A DNA stretch of 64,000 nucleotides from Allolobophora icterica (GCA_963556255.1 OY744604.1:91609062-91673061), one strand, 5' to 3'; counted from the stretch's first letter, positions 9,477 to 19,675 are shown. Translations and numbers: made by a program. Notes: a model not told the origin generated them from the letters alone.

Positions 9477-10409
9477 ATGTCGTTTCTAAAGATAACCGAT
9501 CCCGCAAAAAGAGATTTTATCGTTGAGGAGTTTCTGAAATCGAAGAAGAATATTCGACAAAACTTTTTATCCGAGAGATTAGGAGACATCGGACTACAAC
9601 GAGAATTAACGAGATTGTACAAACCAATAGTCGACTCGCAATCAACAATTTCAAAAGAACAAAAGGCTTTGTTATCTACTATAAAAGAAAACTCTGCAGA
9701 GACAGCTAACGCTTTAAAAGCGCTTCCCGCTTCTATTTCGACATCGTTAAAAGCCATTCAGTTTCCTCAATACCCTTCGATACAGGCTTACGGAGAAGAC
9801 CCGGTAGGCCTAGAAGATATAAAAACCTTAGAACTAGGAGATATTGCGGTGAAGTACCTGCAACAATACGCGTCCGATAAAAAGACGGTAGACACAACGT
9901 TCGGTATAAACTCTAAAGACGGCCAATTTTATATAGGCGACAGTCCTATATCGATCGATGGCAATAACGTGACGGTAGGCGATAGGCCTAAGATATACGA
10001 AGGAACTCCAGGACTTTGGGAATTATTAACGATGGCCAAACCGGACGAGTCGATTTTCAATGCAAACGATCGGGAAGAATATGCCGAGATTCTGAAGGTA
10101 ACGAATGCTATGAGGCAGCCGAAAAATCCAAGTAAACCAAAATCCTCTAGGAGCTTAAAATATAAAAATATTATTAAACCGATATGGGACTCGATGATGT
10201 CAAAGGCGCAAGGTAAAGGAATAGGCCTGCAGCGTATCGTTATTCCTCAAGATCCTAATGCATTAATAGAAATGTTATCTCTGCGAATGGCCAGCTTCGA
10301 GGCGGGGAATACGGGTGTGAGAAATGAGATAGTTGGTATATGCGACGAGTTACTAAGACAAGGAGCGATAAATAAAAATGAATATAAAAATATAATGCTA
10401 TTAATATAA
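9477..10409 (+). CDS. Conserved Polinton protein of unknown function
   Basis: The protein has 310 residues. The N-terminus is helical (DPAKRDFIVEEFLKSKKNIRQNFLSERLGD). The middle has DGQFYIGDSPISIDGNNV and TPGLWELLTM. The C-terminus has IVIPQDPNALIEML, then ASFEAGNTGVRNEIVGICDELLRQGAI. This layout recurs in animal Polintons next to capsid genes, so a virion role is likely, but I know of no experiment. The gene is intact, with an AT tract (TATATAAATAAAATATA) before its ATG. The stop is two bases from the next ATG. Confidence 0.65.
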   Translation: MSFLKITDPAKRDFIVEEFLKSKKNIRQNFLSERLGDIGLQRELTRLYKPIVDSQSTISKEQKALLSTIKENSAETANALKALPASISTSLKAIQFPQYPSIQAYGEDPVGLEDIKTLELGDIAVKYLQQYASDKKTVDTTFGINSKDGQFYIGDSPISIDGNNVTVGDRPKIYEGTPGLWELLTMAKPDESIFNANDREEYAEILKVTNAMRQPKNPSKPKSSRSLKYKNIIKPIWDSMMSKAQGKGIGLQRIVIPQDPNALIEMLSLRMASFEAGNTGVRNEIVGICDELLRQGAINKNEYKNIMLLI

Positions 10410-10411
10410 AA

Positions 10412-10945
10412 ATGTTAGTAGTTGCTAAAAGAAGGTATAAGAAACAATATGTTATCGGAGGGGCGGGAATATTCGATGTTGTTGCGGGTTTTTTCAAGAA
10501 ACTATTTACGTCAAATGCGGCTAAACAAATAGCGTCCACCGCTCTCAGCGTAGGAAAAGATGCGGCTAAAGACATCGGGCAAAAAGCGCTGGATGTTGGT
10601 AAAACTGTCGCTGCTGACGCTGGGAAACGATTAGTCGATAAAGCGATTGCTAAAATTATGAGTCCCAAAAATTTACCGACTACAAGGTCAGCTGCTACGG
10701 AACTCGCTTCACATGCGCTTCCAGCGCTTCCAGCGTTCCAACCGCAGCTGAACGAAGGTAAGGACTTGCTAACTCAAGAAAGTAAAGACGTGCTAACTAG
10801 ACTTATTAACGACGGAACGCGTTCGAAGAGTACAAATATAAATAATTTAATGATGGGGCACGGTATGAATTCCAATGCAAAGAGCGCTATTAGAATTCAA
10901 GATCTCGTTAGACGTTTAAACGGAGCTGGATTGAAAGTTGCATAG
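10412..10945 (+). CDS. pVI-like minor capsid / membrane-lytic protein
   Basis: This 177-residue protein has a short basic leader (RRYKKQYVIGG), then an amphipathic helix AGIFDVVAGFFKKLF. A long Ala/Lys-rich helical region follows, then a proline-containing linker. The C-terminal segment (SAIRIQDLVRRLNGAGL) resembles protease-cofactor or penton-anchor tails. A leader ending in Gly-Gly before an amphipathic helix is how adenovirus pVI is built. Cleavage by the protease encoded at 16830 would free the helix. This is an inference from layout. The gene sits immediately before the major capsid gene and is intact. Confidence 0.65.
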   Translation: MLVVAKRRYKKQYVIGGAGIFDVVAGFFKKLFTSNAAKQIASTALSVGKDAAKDIGQKALDVGKTVAADAGKRLVDKAIAKIMSPKNLPTTRSAATELASHALPALPAFQPQLNEGKDLLTQESKDVLTRLINDGTRSKSTNINNLMMGHGMNSNAKSAIRIQDLVRRLNGAGLKVA

Positions 10946-10993
10946 GTTATTTATATTTAAATAAAATAAAATCATATATTATTAATAAAAAAA

Positions 10994-12295
10994 ATGCAAT
11001 CAGATATACTAAGATTCACGGAACAACCTTTGACGGACGAGAGTATCGAACGATACGAATTTCACGAGTACGAACCTACTGCGAGAACGAATCTAAACAC
11101 AACGGGTGAGATTCGTATAAACATTGAACTCCAAGATTTATTCAGCCACCCTTCAGAATCCTATTTGCTATTCGAAGGAAGACTGACTAAAGCGGATAAC
11201 ACCGCATACGTTAATGCCGATGCAGTGGCTGTTGCGAATAACGGGCTAATGCATCTCTTTAGCCAAATATCGTATTCTCTGTCGAATCAAGAAATAGAAA
11301 CGTTATTTCACCCAGGTCAAGCTACCACGATGCTCGGACTGCTTAAATACCCAAACGATTTTCAACTGGCACATGGTTTAAATCAGCTGTGGTACAAAGA
11401 CAGTGGTGCAACGGCCGTTGTCGCCGATAACACGGGGTTTGCGGTCAGACAACAGTATCTTATTCGAAAACCGACTGCTAAGGGAACGTTCAGCTTTATA
11501 GTTGCATTAAAGCATATCTTCGGTTTTTGCGATGATTATGACAAGATTGTTTACGGTTTGAAACATACGCTAACGTTAGTGCGCAAAGCCGACGACGACG
11601 CAATTTATAGAGGCCACGATGCAGCGGCTGGAAAAGTTGCAATAGAGAAGATATCGTGGTTTATGCCTCACGTTATTCCATCCGATATGGAAAAAATGCA
11701 GTTATATAAAACGATCGAATCGAAAGCATCGTTGGCTGTAGCCTATCGCGCTCGTCAATGCGATACCATAACTGTTCCTCAGTCGACTACTTTCAGTTGG
11801 AGACTTAGTGTCAAGACATCTCCGGAAAAACCGAGGTATATAATAGTAGGATTTCAGACAAGTCGTGACGGGAATCAAGAAGCTAATCCGTCGATCTTCG
11901 ACCATTGCAATCTTAAGAACATGTACGTGATGATGAATCAGGAAAGATACCCGGCTGTGGACTACAACCTATCGTTTCCTAATCAACAATTCTCGAGAGC
12001 GTACCGAGCAGCGGCAACGTTTAGCGAAAAATTCTACGGAATGGATCAGTTGATAACGCAGAGTAATATAACACCGAGTGATTATAAAGAACTATATCCG
12101 CTAATGATTTTCGACGTTAGCAAACAATCTGAGAGATTGAAATCGTCGGTCGTCGATATTCAGATCAAAGCTATATTTAATACGGCAGTGCCGGCCGAAA
12201 CCGAAGCTTATGCTATCGTAATTTCGGACAAGTTGCTAGAGTTTCAGTCGGACGGGCAGAAGCTAAACGTCGTCTACGGTAGGAGCTCGTCTTAA
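10994..12295 (+). CDS. mcp: Major capsid protein (double jelly roll)
   Basis: The 433-residue protein should form the hexagonal capsid lattice. It is recognisable by the central block KHIFGFCDDYDKIVYGLKH, WFMPHVIPSDMEK, YRARQCDTITVPQSTTFSWRL, then KPRYIIVGFQTSRDG. A C-terminal block (QSNITPSDYKELYPLMIFDV and SKQSERLKSSVVDIQIKAIF) follows. These segments are characteristic of Polinton capsid proteins, which are known to adopt the double-jelly-roll fold. The frame is uninterrupted from an ATG behind an A-rich tract. It is preceded by the pVI-like gene. Confidence 0.9.
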   Translation: MQSDILRFTEQPLTDESIERYEFHEYEPTARTNLNTTGEIRINIELQDLFSHPSESYLLFEGRLTKADNTAYVNADAVAVANNGLMHLFSQISYSLSNQEIETLFHPGQATTMLGLLKYPNDFQLAHGLNQLWYKDSGATAVVADNTGFAVRQQYLIRKPTAKGTFSFIVALKHIFGFCDDYDKIVYGLKHTLTLVRKADDDAIYRGHDAAAGKVAIEKISWFMPHVIPSDMEKMQLYKTIESKASLAVAYRARQCDTITVPQSTTFSWRLSVKTSPEKPRYIIVGFQTSRDGNQEANPSIFDHCNLKNMYVMMNQERYPAVDYNLSFPNQQFSRAYRAAATFSEKFYGMDQLITQSNITPSDYKELYPLMIFDVSKQSERLKSSVVDIQIKAIFNTAVPAETEAYAIVISDKLLEFQSDGQKLNVVYGRSSS

Positions 12296-12376
12296 ATCGC
12301 CGCGATTTAAATGCTAAATGCTAAGGGTGAAGGCTATGAATAAAATTTCTTTTTTTTCTTAAACATACATAAAGAG

Positions 12377-12919
12377 ATGTTTACTTATATTAGTAATAAG
12401 AAGATGAAACTTCCAGAGCTGAGAAGCTTACTGGTCCAGCACAACATTAGGGGTTGTGCTCATCTCAACAAGCCCGAACTTATAGCTCTATTGAGCGCAA
12501 TGGAGATTTGTGTTCAAGATAACTCAGAAAAAGAGAAACTAGAGAAACTACAGAGACGACAAAGGCAAGAACTGCAGAAAGAGCAGCAGAAAGAATATCG
12601 AAAAGCATATCAGATAGAATATCAGAAAGGATACTGGAAAGAATATCGGAAAGAACGAATACTTAAAAGAAACTACCAGGAAGGCGCGTATGATAGAACG
12701 AGGTATATCAGAAATCAGCCGAGAAAAGTAGAAATTTTAGACCTAGAAACCGGTGATGTTGTCGTGTATCCGTCGATATACAAAGCAGCTAAGGCGCACG
12801 GGCAAAATGCACCAATAATAGAATGGTATAATGGAAAAGTATGGCGAAATAGATACAAAATCAAGGTGTACGATCGCATTAACGACAAAACTATCGATTC
12901 CGTTGTGAATGAGCTGTGA
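12377..12919 (+). CDS. SAP-like / coiled coil / NUMOD-like DNA-binding protein
   Basis: The 180-residue protein has three parts. Residues 10-41 (KLPELRSLLVQHNIRG, then LNKPELIALLS) look like a SAP DNA-binding helix pair. Residues 48-110 are very rich in Lys, Glu, Gln and Tyr and likely helical. Residues 120-168 (LETGDVVVYPSIYKAAKAHG to GKVWRNRYKIKV) resemble the NUMOD1-type helix-turn-helix found in homing endonucleases, but no nuclease domain follows. It may bind element DNA. The next gene, PolB, also begins with a SAP-like pair. There is no defect. Confidence 0.55.
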   Translation: MFTYISNKKMKLPELRSLLVQHNIRGCAHLNKPELIALLSAMEICVQDNSEKEKLEKLQRRQRQELQKEQQKEYRKAYQIEYQKGYWKEYRKERILKRNYQEGAYDRTRYIRNQPRKVEILDLETGDVVVYPSIYKAAKAHGQNAPIIEWYNGKVWRNRYKIKVYDRINDKTIDSVVNEL

Positions 12920-13026
12920 GATTTTGGGAAAAAATAAAATAAATAAAAAATTAAACATAAATAAATATTTGTGTTTTTCTTAAACAAGACTTAAAGAAAT
13001 GAATATATATATGTATATATAAAGGA

Positions 13027-16000
13027 ATGGACTACAAGTTGAAAACTGTAAAAGAATTGAGAGTCATGGCAAAACGGAGCGGCATGGTCGGATATTGGAA
13101 ACTGTCAAAAGCGGATCTGATTGCTGCTATGAGCAAAGATAAAAGCTTGCTCGACTCTCCAGTTCCCAATATTCGAACCCCAATTCTTACTCCGACCAAG
13201 TTCGTTTCCAAGCCAAATAAAGTTCTCAGTGAGTTGAAAACTAAGGTTAGGTCGAATATTAATTCTTTTGCAGATTGGTTAATTAGTTACATACCTCCTA
13301 AAGTGAAGAAACCTGTGAACGAAAGATTGGAATCGTTTAAATCGAAAATAAAGACTCTCTTTGCTAAAATCAATACTAAGAAGTTCGAAATTCGAAAGAC
13401 TGCATCGGCAATTAAAGGATTCACTAAACAATACACTATTGACGGTTCTTCTGGAATCGATGCAGTATCTTTTCTTAACGCCGTTAGACCGCAGGTGGTT
13501 AGTCTGTTGTCAAGAGATCGTCAGGTTAAGGTTCAACTCGTTCTTACATGTACCATGGAGCGCGTTGATATGAAATCTGGAGAAGAAGAATCCGCGAATG
13601 TTCCATTCGTCTCGAAAACTGAAGTTATTTTAGATGCTACCGATATTAACGAAATATACAATAATGCAATAAATAAGATCCCAGAGACTATGGCGAGTTT
13701 TCAGATGCGGGGAAGTAATTGGAGATTCGTTAATGTTGTTAAATTAGATGTCAATACTGCTGTGTATAAACCACTGAAAGGCAGTTCTTACATTCCGTTG
13801 CCTACAGAACTATCTAGCAAAAAGGCTATTATCAATATGAAAAACGATGACGACCAATGTTTCAAGTGGTGCATTACTAGAGCTTTAAATCCAACTGACA
13901 ATCATCCCGAAAGAATTACGAAAGAATTAATCAAACAATCGAAGAAACTCGATTGGAGCGATATCGAATTTCCGGTTGCGGCGGATGCTAATATAATAAG
14001 CAAGTTTGAAAGAAATAATAATATAAGCGTTGACGTATTCGGTTATGAAAATAAGATAGTATTCCCAATTTATGTGTCGAATCAACGAGACGATAAAGTT
14101 TCTATCGTTGAACTATTGCTTATTTCAGACGGAGATAAGAAACATTATTGTTGGATAAAGAATTTTAACAGATTGATGTCATCACGTACAGAAAAGTCAA
14201 CTATATCAATGCACTATTGTAGAAGATGTTTAAACGGTTATACAAGAATAGAAGCGCTCAATAAACATACCGAGTACTGTTCGCAAAACGCCGCTCAAAA
14301 AATAGAAGTCCCAGAACCGGGAACTACGTTAAGTTTTAAAAATTATAATAGGTCGATGAGAGTTCCCTTTATCGTTTATGCAGATTTCGAATCTTTCATC
14401 AAACCTATAGCCACTTGCAAGCCAGATCCTCGCGTGTCTTACACCGATAAATACCAAAAACACACGCCTAGCTCGTTTTGTTATTACGTAAAATGCTTCG
14501 ACGATATATTATATCAACAAGATCCTGTAACGTACACGGCCGAAAGCGAAGACGACGATATCGGTCAAATATTCGTAGAAAGTCTCGAAGAGACTATAAA
14601 ACGAATATACAATCAGTTTAAATTTCCGAAGAAGATGATATTTACTCCAGATGACCGAAAAAAGTTTAAGGAAACTACTTTATGTCATATCTGTGGAGGG
14701 GCGTTGGGTACAGATCGGGTTCGAGATCACTGTCATTTGAGCGGTAAATTCAGAGGGGTCGCTCATAATGGTTGTAATCTAGACTATAAAGTTCCGAGGT
14801 TCTTTCCAGTAGTATTTCATAATCTGTCCGGATACGACTGCCATCTGTTCGTAAAAAAATTGCGAGGTGATCAGAATGAGAAAATTAAATGCATTCCTAA
14901 TAACGAAGAGAAGTACATATCGTTTAGCAGAGAAGTGATCGTCGATAAGTTTCTAAACAAAGAAGGGAAAGAAATTAATGTTAAACGCGAATTGCGATTT
15001 ATCGACAGTTTTAGATTCATGGCCTCGAGTCTTGACGCTTTATCTAAGAATCTGAAGAAAGAACAATGTAAAAATCTTGGCGCATTATATTCTGGGAAAC
15101 AGCTCGATCTTTTACTTAAAAAAGGAATTTACCCGTACGATTACGTTACTTCCGTCGATAGATTTAACGAAACCGAACTACCTCCCAAGTTCGCATTTTA
15201 TTCGCGGCTAAACGACTCAGATATTAGCGACGAAGATTACGATCACGCCAAAACTGTATGGAATGCATTCGGATGTAAAACGTTTAGAGAATACCACGAC
15301 CTGTACAATGTTTCGGATGTTCTACTTTTAGCCGATGTTTTCGAAAACTTTAGAGACGTATGCATGAAGAATTATCGGCTAGATCCCGCATGGTATTACA
15401 CTTCTCCGGGACTGGCCTGGGATGCCGCTTTGAAGTTGACCGGTATAAAGTTGGAGTTGTTGAGCGATTAAGATATGATTCTGATGATTAAGCAAGGAAT
15501 AAGAGGAGGAATCAGCACAATTTCGAATCGTTATGGGAAAGCCAACAATAAGTATATGACGGCGGATAAATTCGATAGCAGCGAGCCTTCGTCATATATA
15601 ACTTATCTAGACGCTAATAATTTATACGGTTGGGCGATGAGCAAGCCTTTACCGACTCGTGGATTTAAATGGATGAGCGACGACGAGCTAAATAATTGGA
15701 ATGTTTTGGGATCGTGTATATTGGAAGTGGATTTGGACTATCCTCAAGATATCCATAATCTCCACAACGACTATCCTCTGGCTCCCGAGAGCATCTCGTC
15801 GGAATTTACATCTAATATACCAAAACTAATTCCGAACTTGAACGATAAAAAGAAATACGTTGTACACCCCGAAAATTTGAAGTTGTACGAAAGGCTCGGG
15901 TTGAAGATCGCGAAAATTCATAGAGGGATTCTATTCGAAGAAAGCCCTTGGTTGAAATATTATGTAGACCTAAACACTGAATTGAGAACGAGTGCCACTA

Positions 16001-16798
16001 ATAACTTTGAGAAAGACTTTTTCAAATTGATGAACAATAGCGTCTTTGGAAAAACTCTTGAAAGGATCGAAAATCATGTAGATATAAAATTGGTATGGGA
16101 AGGAAGCTATTAAGTTAGTTGCAAAAACTAATTATGACCGCCTGACGATTTTCGACGAGAATCTAATCGCCGTTCACATGAAAAGGACGAAGTTGTTTTA
16201 TAATAAACCGATATACCTAGGCATGTGCATATTAGACTTAAGTAAAACTTTGATGTACGACTTTCATTACAATTTTATACGACAAAAATACGGCGATAAA
16301 GCTAAATTGTTATTCACCGATACAGATTCATTGGCATATGAAATACAAACAGAAGATTTTTACGAGGATATCGCCGAAGACGTTGCGGTTCGATTCGATA
16401 CGAGTGATTACCCTGAAGATCACCCCTCGGGTTTAAAGACCGGAATGAACAAGAAAGTTATCGGTATGTTCAAAGACGAATCTGCAGGAAAACAGATTTT
16501 CGAGTTCGTAGGTTTAAGGGCCAAGTTGTACTCGTATAGAATGGATGGCGAAGATCATAAGAAGTGTAAAGGCATTAAGCAAAATGTCGTGAAGAAAACG
16601 ATAACTCACGATGATTACAAAAACTGTCTGTTTACCAAGAGAGAACGACTAAGAAAAATGAACGTTTTTAGATCGTATCATCACGATATTTATACCGAAC
16701 AGGTAAATAAAGTTGCATTATCCGCGGATGATGACAAACGAGTAATAATGGAAGACGGTATTCACACACTAGCGTACGGACATTACTCTTTACGCTGA
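13027..16798 (+). pseudogene. polB: Protein-primed DNA polymerase B, broken by one stop and one frameshift
   Basis: PolB replicates the element by protein priming. Order seen: SAP-like N-terminus (residues 1-38); a long N-terminal region; exonuclease motif I (YADFESF, near residue 453); a zinc/HNH-like insert (CHICGG, RDHCHLSGKFRG, about 550-582); exo II (HNLSGYD, near 600); exo III (YHDLYNVSDVLLLAD, about 756-770). Polymerase motif A is YLDANNLYG near 15604-15630, motif B is NNSVFGK near 16030-16050 and motif C is FTDTDS near 16315-16332. A TAA at 15469-15471 interrupts the frame between exo III and motif A, and the reading resumes in the same frame. A single-base frameshift near 16105-16113 separates motif B from motif C. 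Open segments: 13027-15471, 15475-16113, 16178-16798. All catalytic motifs are otherwise preserved, so inactivation is recent or the changes are sequencing errors. Confidence 0.92.
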
Positions 16799-16829
16799 GC
16801 ACATAAAGAATCTATTCGTTGATTATAAA

Positions 16830-17276
16830 ATGAGTTTTAGAAGTGTTACAGAAATTGACGTTTGCGGAGTCGTGTTACCGAATGTTCCTTTGTCGAATAT
16901 ACAACTGCTAGACGCCGCGAAGAAGAAACTAAATATCACAAACTTTAGAGGCGTGTTCCTACGAGACGAGTTGCCCGAGAGACCGAGTAGGCCAACTAAC
17001 GAAAGCGGCATTCTTAATCTAGATAAATCTAGTGGGAGCGGGACTCATTGGGTGTGTTGGATCAAGAAGAAAGGCGAAATTTCGGCGAAATATTTCGACG
17101 GCTATGGTCTCCCTCCACCTACCGAGCTACTGAAATATTTACGTCGTCCGGTTTATTACAACAGCGAACGAATACAGCCCGATAACGAAGTGTTTTGCGG
17201 TCATCTGTGCTTGTACGTGTTGAAGATGATGGACGATGGCGCGAATTTTCAAGAAGTTATAAACGGTTTGTTTTAA
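16830..17276 (+). CDS. pro: Adenain-like cysteine maturation protease
   Basis: This 148-residue protein should cut capsid precursors during virion maturation. The catalytic residues are visible: H73 in GTHWVCW, D90 in YFDGYG, Q116 and C123 in VFCGHLC. The spacings H to D (17) and Q to C (7) equal those of the adenovirus protease, while the D-to-Q distance is shorter. It follows the broken PolB gene by 31 bp and precedes the fibre genes. It is intact. Likely substrates are the two proteins with V-x-Gly-Gly junctions (genes at 7763 and 10412). Confidence 0.88.
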   Translation: MSFRSVTEIDVCGVVLPNVPLSNIQLLDAAKKKLNITNFRGVFLRDELPERPSRPTNESGILNLDKSSGSGTHWVCWIKKKGEISAKYFDGYGLPPPTELLKYLRRPVYYNSERIQPDNEVFCGHLCLYVLKMMDDGANFQEVINGLF

Positions 17277-17307
17277 TATATATATATATCTATATATATA
17301 TTATAAA

Positions 17308-18015
17308 ATGCCTGTGGATAAATTCGGACATACTGATGTTGGATATTCAGAAAGAGTAATTGCCGGAGGAGTTACGCTGTCTCAAGCAAATGCTACTTTC
17401 CTTCGTATGGATGGAACAAACGCTGCGACCGAGAATATTAATTTAGATTCTCATAAAATTGTCAACGTGTCAGATCCTACTAACCCCCAAGATGGTGCTA
17501 CCAAATGTTACGTAGATAATGCTCATAAGAAATGTTATCTCGGATATATACCTAATTTAGAAACCGACGAGAGTAGTACCGGATTCGTCGCTAGTGCCAG
17601 TTCACACATAGACGGATATCGAGCGTACGGAGCGTTCAATAGTCTAAACGCGGATGGTTTGAACGGATCTTGGGTTTCTAATGATTCTTTGAACACCTGG
17701 ATACAGATAAAATGTCCCGAGCCGGTTAAAATTTGGCGAATCGCGTTGAAAGCCATCGATAATGTACATAGAATACACAGTGTCTTTTGGACCATATCAG
17801 GGCGTAACGACGGCGATTCGACATTTACGACGTTATTTACGATGACGACTCCGTTATACAGAACCGCAACTGCCCCGTCATTTTTCAATATTTCAACGAA
17901 TACTGCGTATCAGTATTACAGATTTACGAAAACACATATTCCCGGTGGGACTATTATTATCGGTCAGATTAACGTAGGACTTCATAGCATACAATTATAC
18001 ATATACGATACTTAA
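17308..18015 (+). CDS. Fibre-like attachment protein 1 with discoidin (F5/8C) tip
   Basis: The 235-residue protein is probably a virion fibre. The first 85 residues hold a base shared with the next gene (MPVDKFGHTDVGYSER). They include the phage-fibre-like string INLDSHKIVNVSDPTNPQDG followed by ATKCYVD. Residues 90-235 form a discoidin-type beta barrel, with TDESSTGFVASAS, AYGAFNSLN, LNTWIQIKCPEPVKIWRIALKAI and a C-terminal LYIYDT. Discoidin domains bind glycans or lipids, so a cell-attachment role is inferred. It is preceded by a long TATA-like tract (17275-17307). The gene is intact. Confidence 0.75.
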   Translation: MPVDKFGHTDVGYSERVIAGGVTLSQANATFLRMDGTNAATENINLDSHKIVNVSDPTNPQDGATKCYVDNAHKKCYLGYIPNLETDESSTGFVASASSHIDGYRAYGAFNSLNADGLNGSWVSNDSLNTWIQIKCPEPVKIWRIALKAIDNVHRIHSVFWTISGRNDGDSTFTTLFTMTTPLYRTATAPSFFNISTNTAYQYYRFTKTHIPGGTIIIGQINVGLHSIQLYIYDT

Positions 18016-18059
18016 ATCGTGGTAGGTTATTCATGAGCTCACCCAACGGTTTGTTCTGA

Positions 18060-18112
18060 TATAAATAAAATATATATACATTGTATATATATTTTGTGTA
18101 TATATACTAAAA
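18060..18112 (+). promoter_or_regulatory. TATA-like tract before fibre gene 2
   Basis: Alternating TA blocks (AAATATATATACATTG, TATATATATTTTG and TGTATATATAC) end a few bases before the ATG at 18113. They resemble the tract before fibre gene 1. Confidence 0.45.
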
Positions 18113-19202
18113 ATGCCTGTGGATAAATTCGGACATACTGATGTTGGATACTCGGAAAGAATAATTGCCGGAGGAGTTACATTGTCTCAAGCAAATGCTA
18201 CTTTCCTTCGTATGGATGGAACAAACGCCGCGACCGAGAATATTAATTTAGATTCTCATAAACTGGTCAACGTGTTAGAACCTACTAATTCCCAAGATGG
18301 TGCTACCAAAAATTACGTAGATTTAAACAGCGGTGTAAACAAAGTTTCTAAGACTGGTGACGTTATGACCGGCAATCTATTTTTAAGTGTGGGCTCGGAT
18401 CGTCAACGTAATATGGGGTGTAAGGATCTACGCGGAAACAAACTGTTTGCTTTGATACTGGGTAATCTGTTAAACAAAATAGAAGGTTATTTAAACCAAC
18501 CTATAACGTTGCAATCGATCGAAGGTTTCTTGTGCAAAGTGGGAACGGAAAATATAATTCGATTCGGTAAATCGTCCAGCGACCATAAAATCGATGTTTA
18601 CCAAGATATAGTTATGAGCCAAAAATCTATAACCGATTTAAAAAAAACCCGTTAATCCTCAAGATGCCTCCACTAAAAATTATGTAGATAACGCTCTTAG
18701 TAGAGCGGATAATAATGCTCTGAAAAAATGTCATATCGGATACATACCTATTTTGGAGGCTGACGAAAGTGTTACCGGATTTATGGCAAGTGCTAATTCA
18801 ACTGTTACTGACAAGTATCAAGCGTATGGAGCTTTCAATAGTCTAAATGCAGATGGTTCAAACGGAACATGGATCGCGGATAGTAGGTCAATCCTAAATG
18901 TCTGGCTGCAGATAAAATGTCCTGAGCCGGTTAAAATTTGGAGAATTGCGTTGAAAGCGATAAGACACAACAGAGGCACATACCAGATTACAAACTGGAT
19001 TTTAAACGGAAGTAACGATGGATCAACGTTTACCCAATTATTAAGATCGACGCAGGCATTATTAAACACCGAATCTGCTCCGTCATTTTTTAATGTTTTA
19101 ACCAATACTGCGTACCAGTTTTACAGACTTACAGTAACAAGCAACCCCAGTCACACTGTGGTAGGGGTAGAAGTCCTACAATTATATGTATACGATACTT
19201 AA
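18113..19202 (+). pseudogene. Fibre-like attachment protein 2 (paralogue, frameshifted)
   Basis: The first 85 codons are nearly identical to fibre gene 1. A longer shaft follows that gene 1 lacks, with VSKTGDVMTGNLFLSVG and a second SQKSITDLK repeat. An eight-base A-run at 18640-18647 shifts the frame. Beyond it the same kind of NPQDASTKNYVD repeat resumes in the other frame and leads into a discoidin tip (18753-19202). The tip resembles gene 1 in TGFMASANS and AYGAFNSLNADG but differs in loops. A homopolymer error in the read is possible. If real, the tip is lost or made only by slippage. Confidence 0.75.
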
Positions 19203-19675
19203 AATCGGGGAATTATAATAAGTGATCATAAGTTCACACACACACAGCAAGTCCGTCACCCCGGATTTCTCTGGCACAGATACCAGATCATTGATGCGCA
19301 AGCATCAATTTCAGGAGCATTGCTCCCTGTTGCGAGAACAGTTGTTAATTAAGTCGTTCATCCTAACCGTTCATTCATTCATTACAAACGCACCGGATAA
19401 CTTTGATCCGTTAAACACACACCGTGTGTGTGTGTGTGTGTATACATGCGTGGTCTTACTAAATAAAACCTGAAGCTGCTAATCCAGCTGCTGAAGCTCC
19501 TGAAGCTCCTGCTAATCCAGCTGCTCCTGCTAATGCAGCTGCTGCTGCTGAAGCTGAAGCTGATGCTGCTGCCGCTGCTCCTGCTCATGATGCACCTGTG
19601 ATGGGCATTTGCACCTGTGATGCGCATTTGCACTCTTTATTGAAACTGGCCCAAAGTCCATCAAGTTTCCCTACT
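19203..19675 (-). repeat. Right terminal inverted repeat of the Polinton
   Basis: The outer end (about 19570-19675) is the reverse complement of 898-1003 and ends CCCTACT. Inward lie GCTGCTGAAGCT-type repeats (19475-19590), a TG run (19424-19442) and a CATTCATTCATT motif, echoing the left arm. Target duplication AACAGA follows at 19676-19681. Confidence 0.88.

Larger units (their letters stand above)
898..19675. mobile_element. Complete Polinton/Maverick (adintovirus-like) element, 18.8 kb
   Basis: The element starts AGTAGGGAAACTTGATGG and ends with the reverse complement of the same sequence. A perfect 6-bp target duplication (AACAGA) flanks it. It carries the Polinton core set: integrase, protein-primed PolB, packaging ATPase, adenain-like protease, major capsid protein and penton-like protein. 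It also carries lineage-typical structural genes and two fibre genes. The integrase gene is on the minus strand; every other element gene is on the plus strand. PolB (stop and frameshift) and fibre 2 (frameshift) are broken, while the other ORFs are full length. The element lies 1.4 kb upstream of the first CUB-gene copy. The boundaries and most gene identities come directly from the sequence; the virus-like nature is known for this superfamily. Confidence 0.93.
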
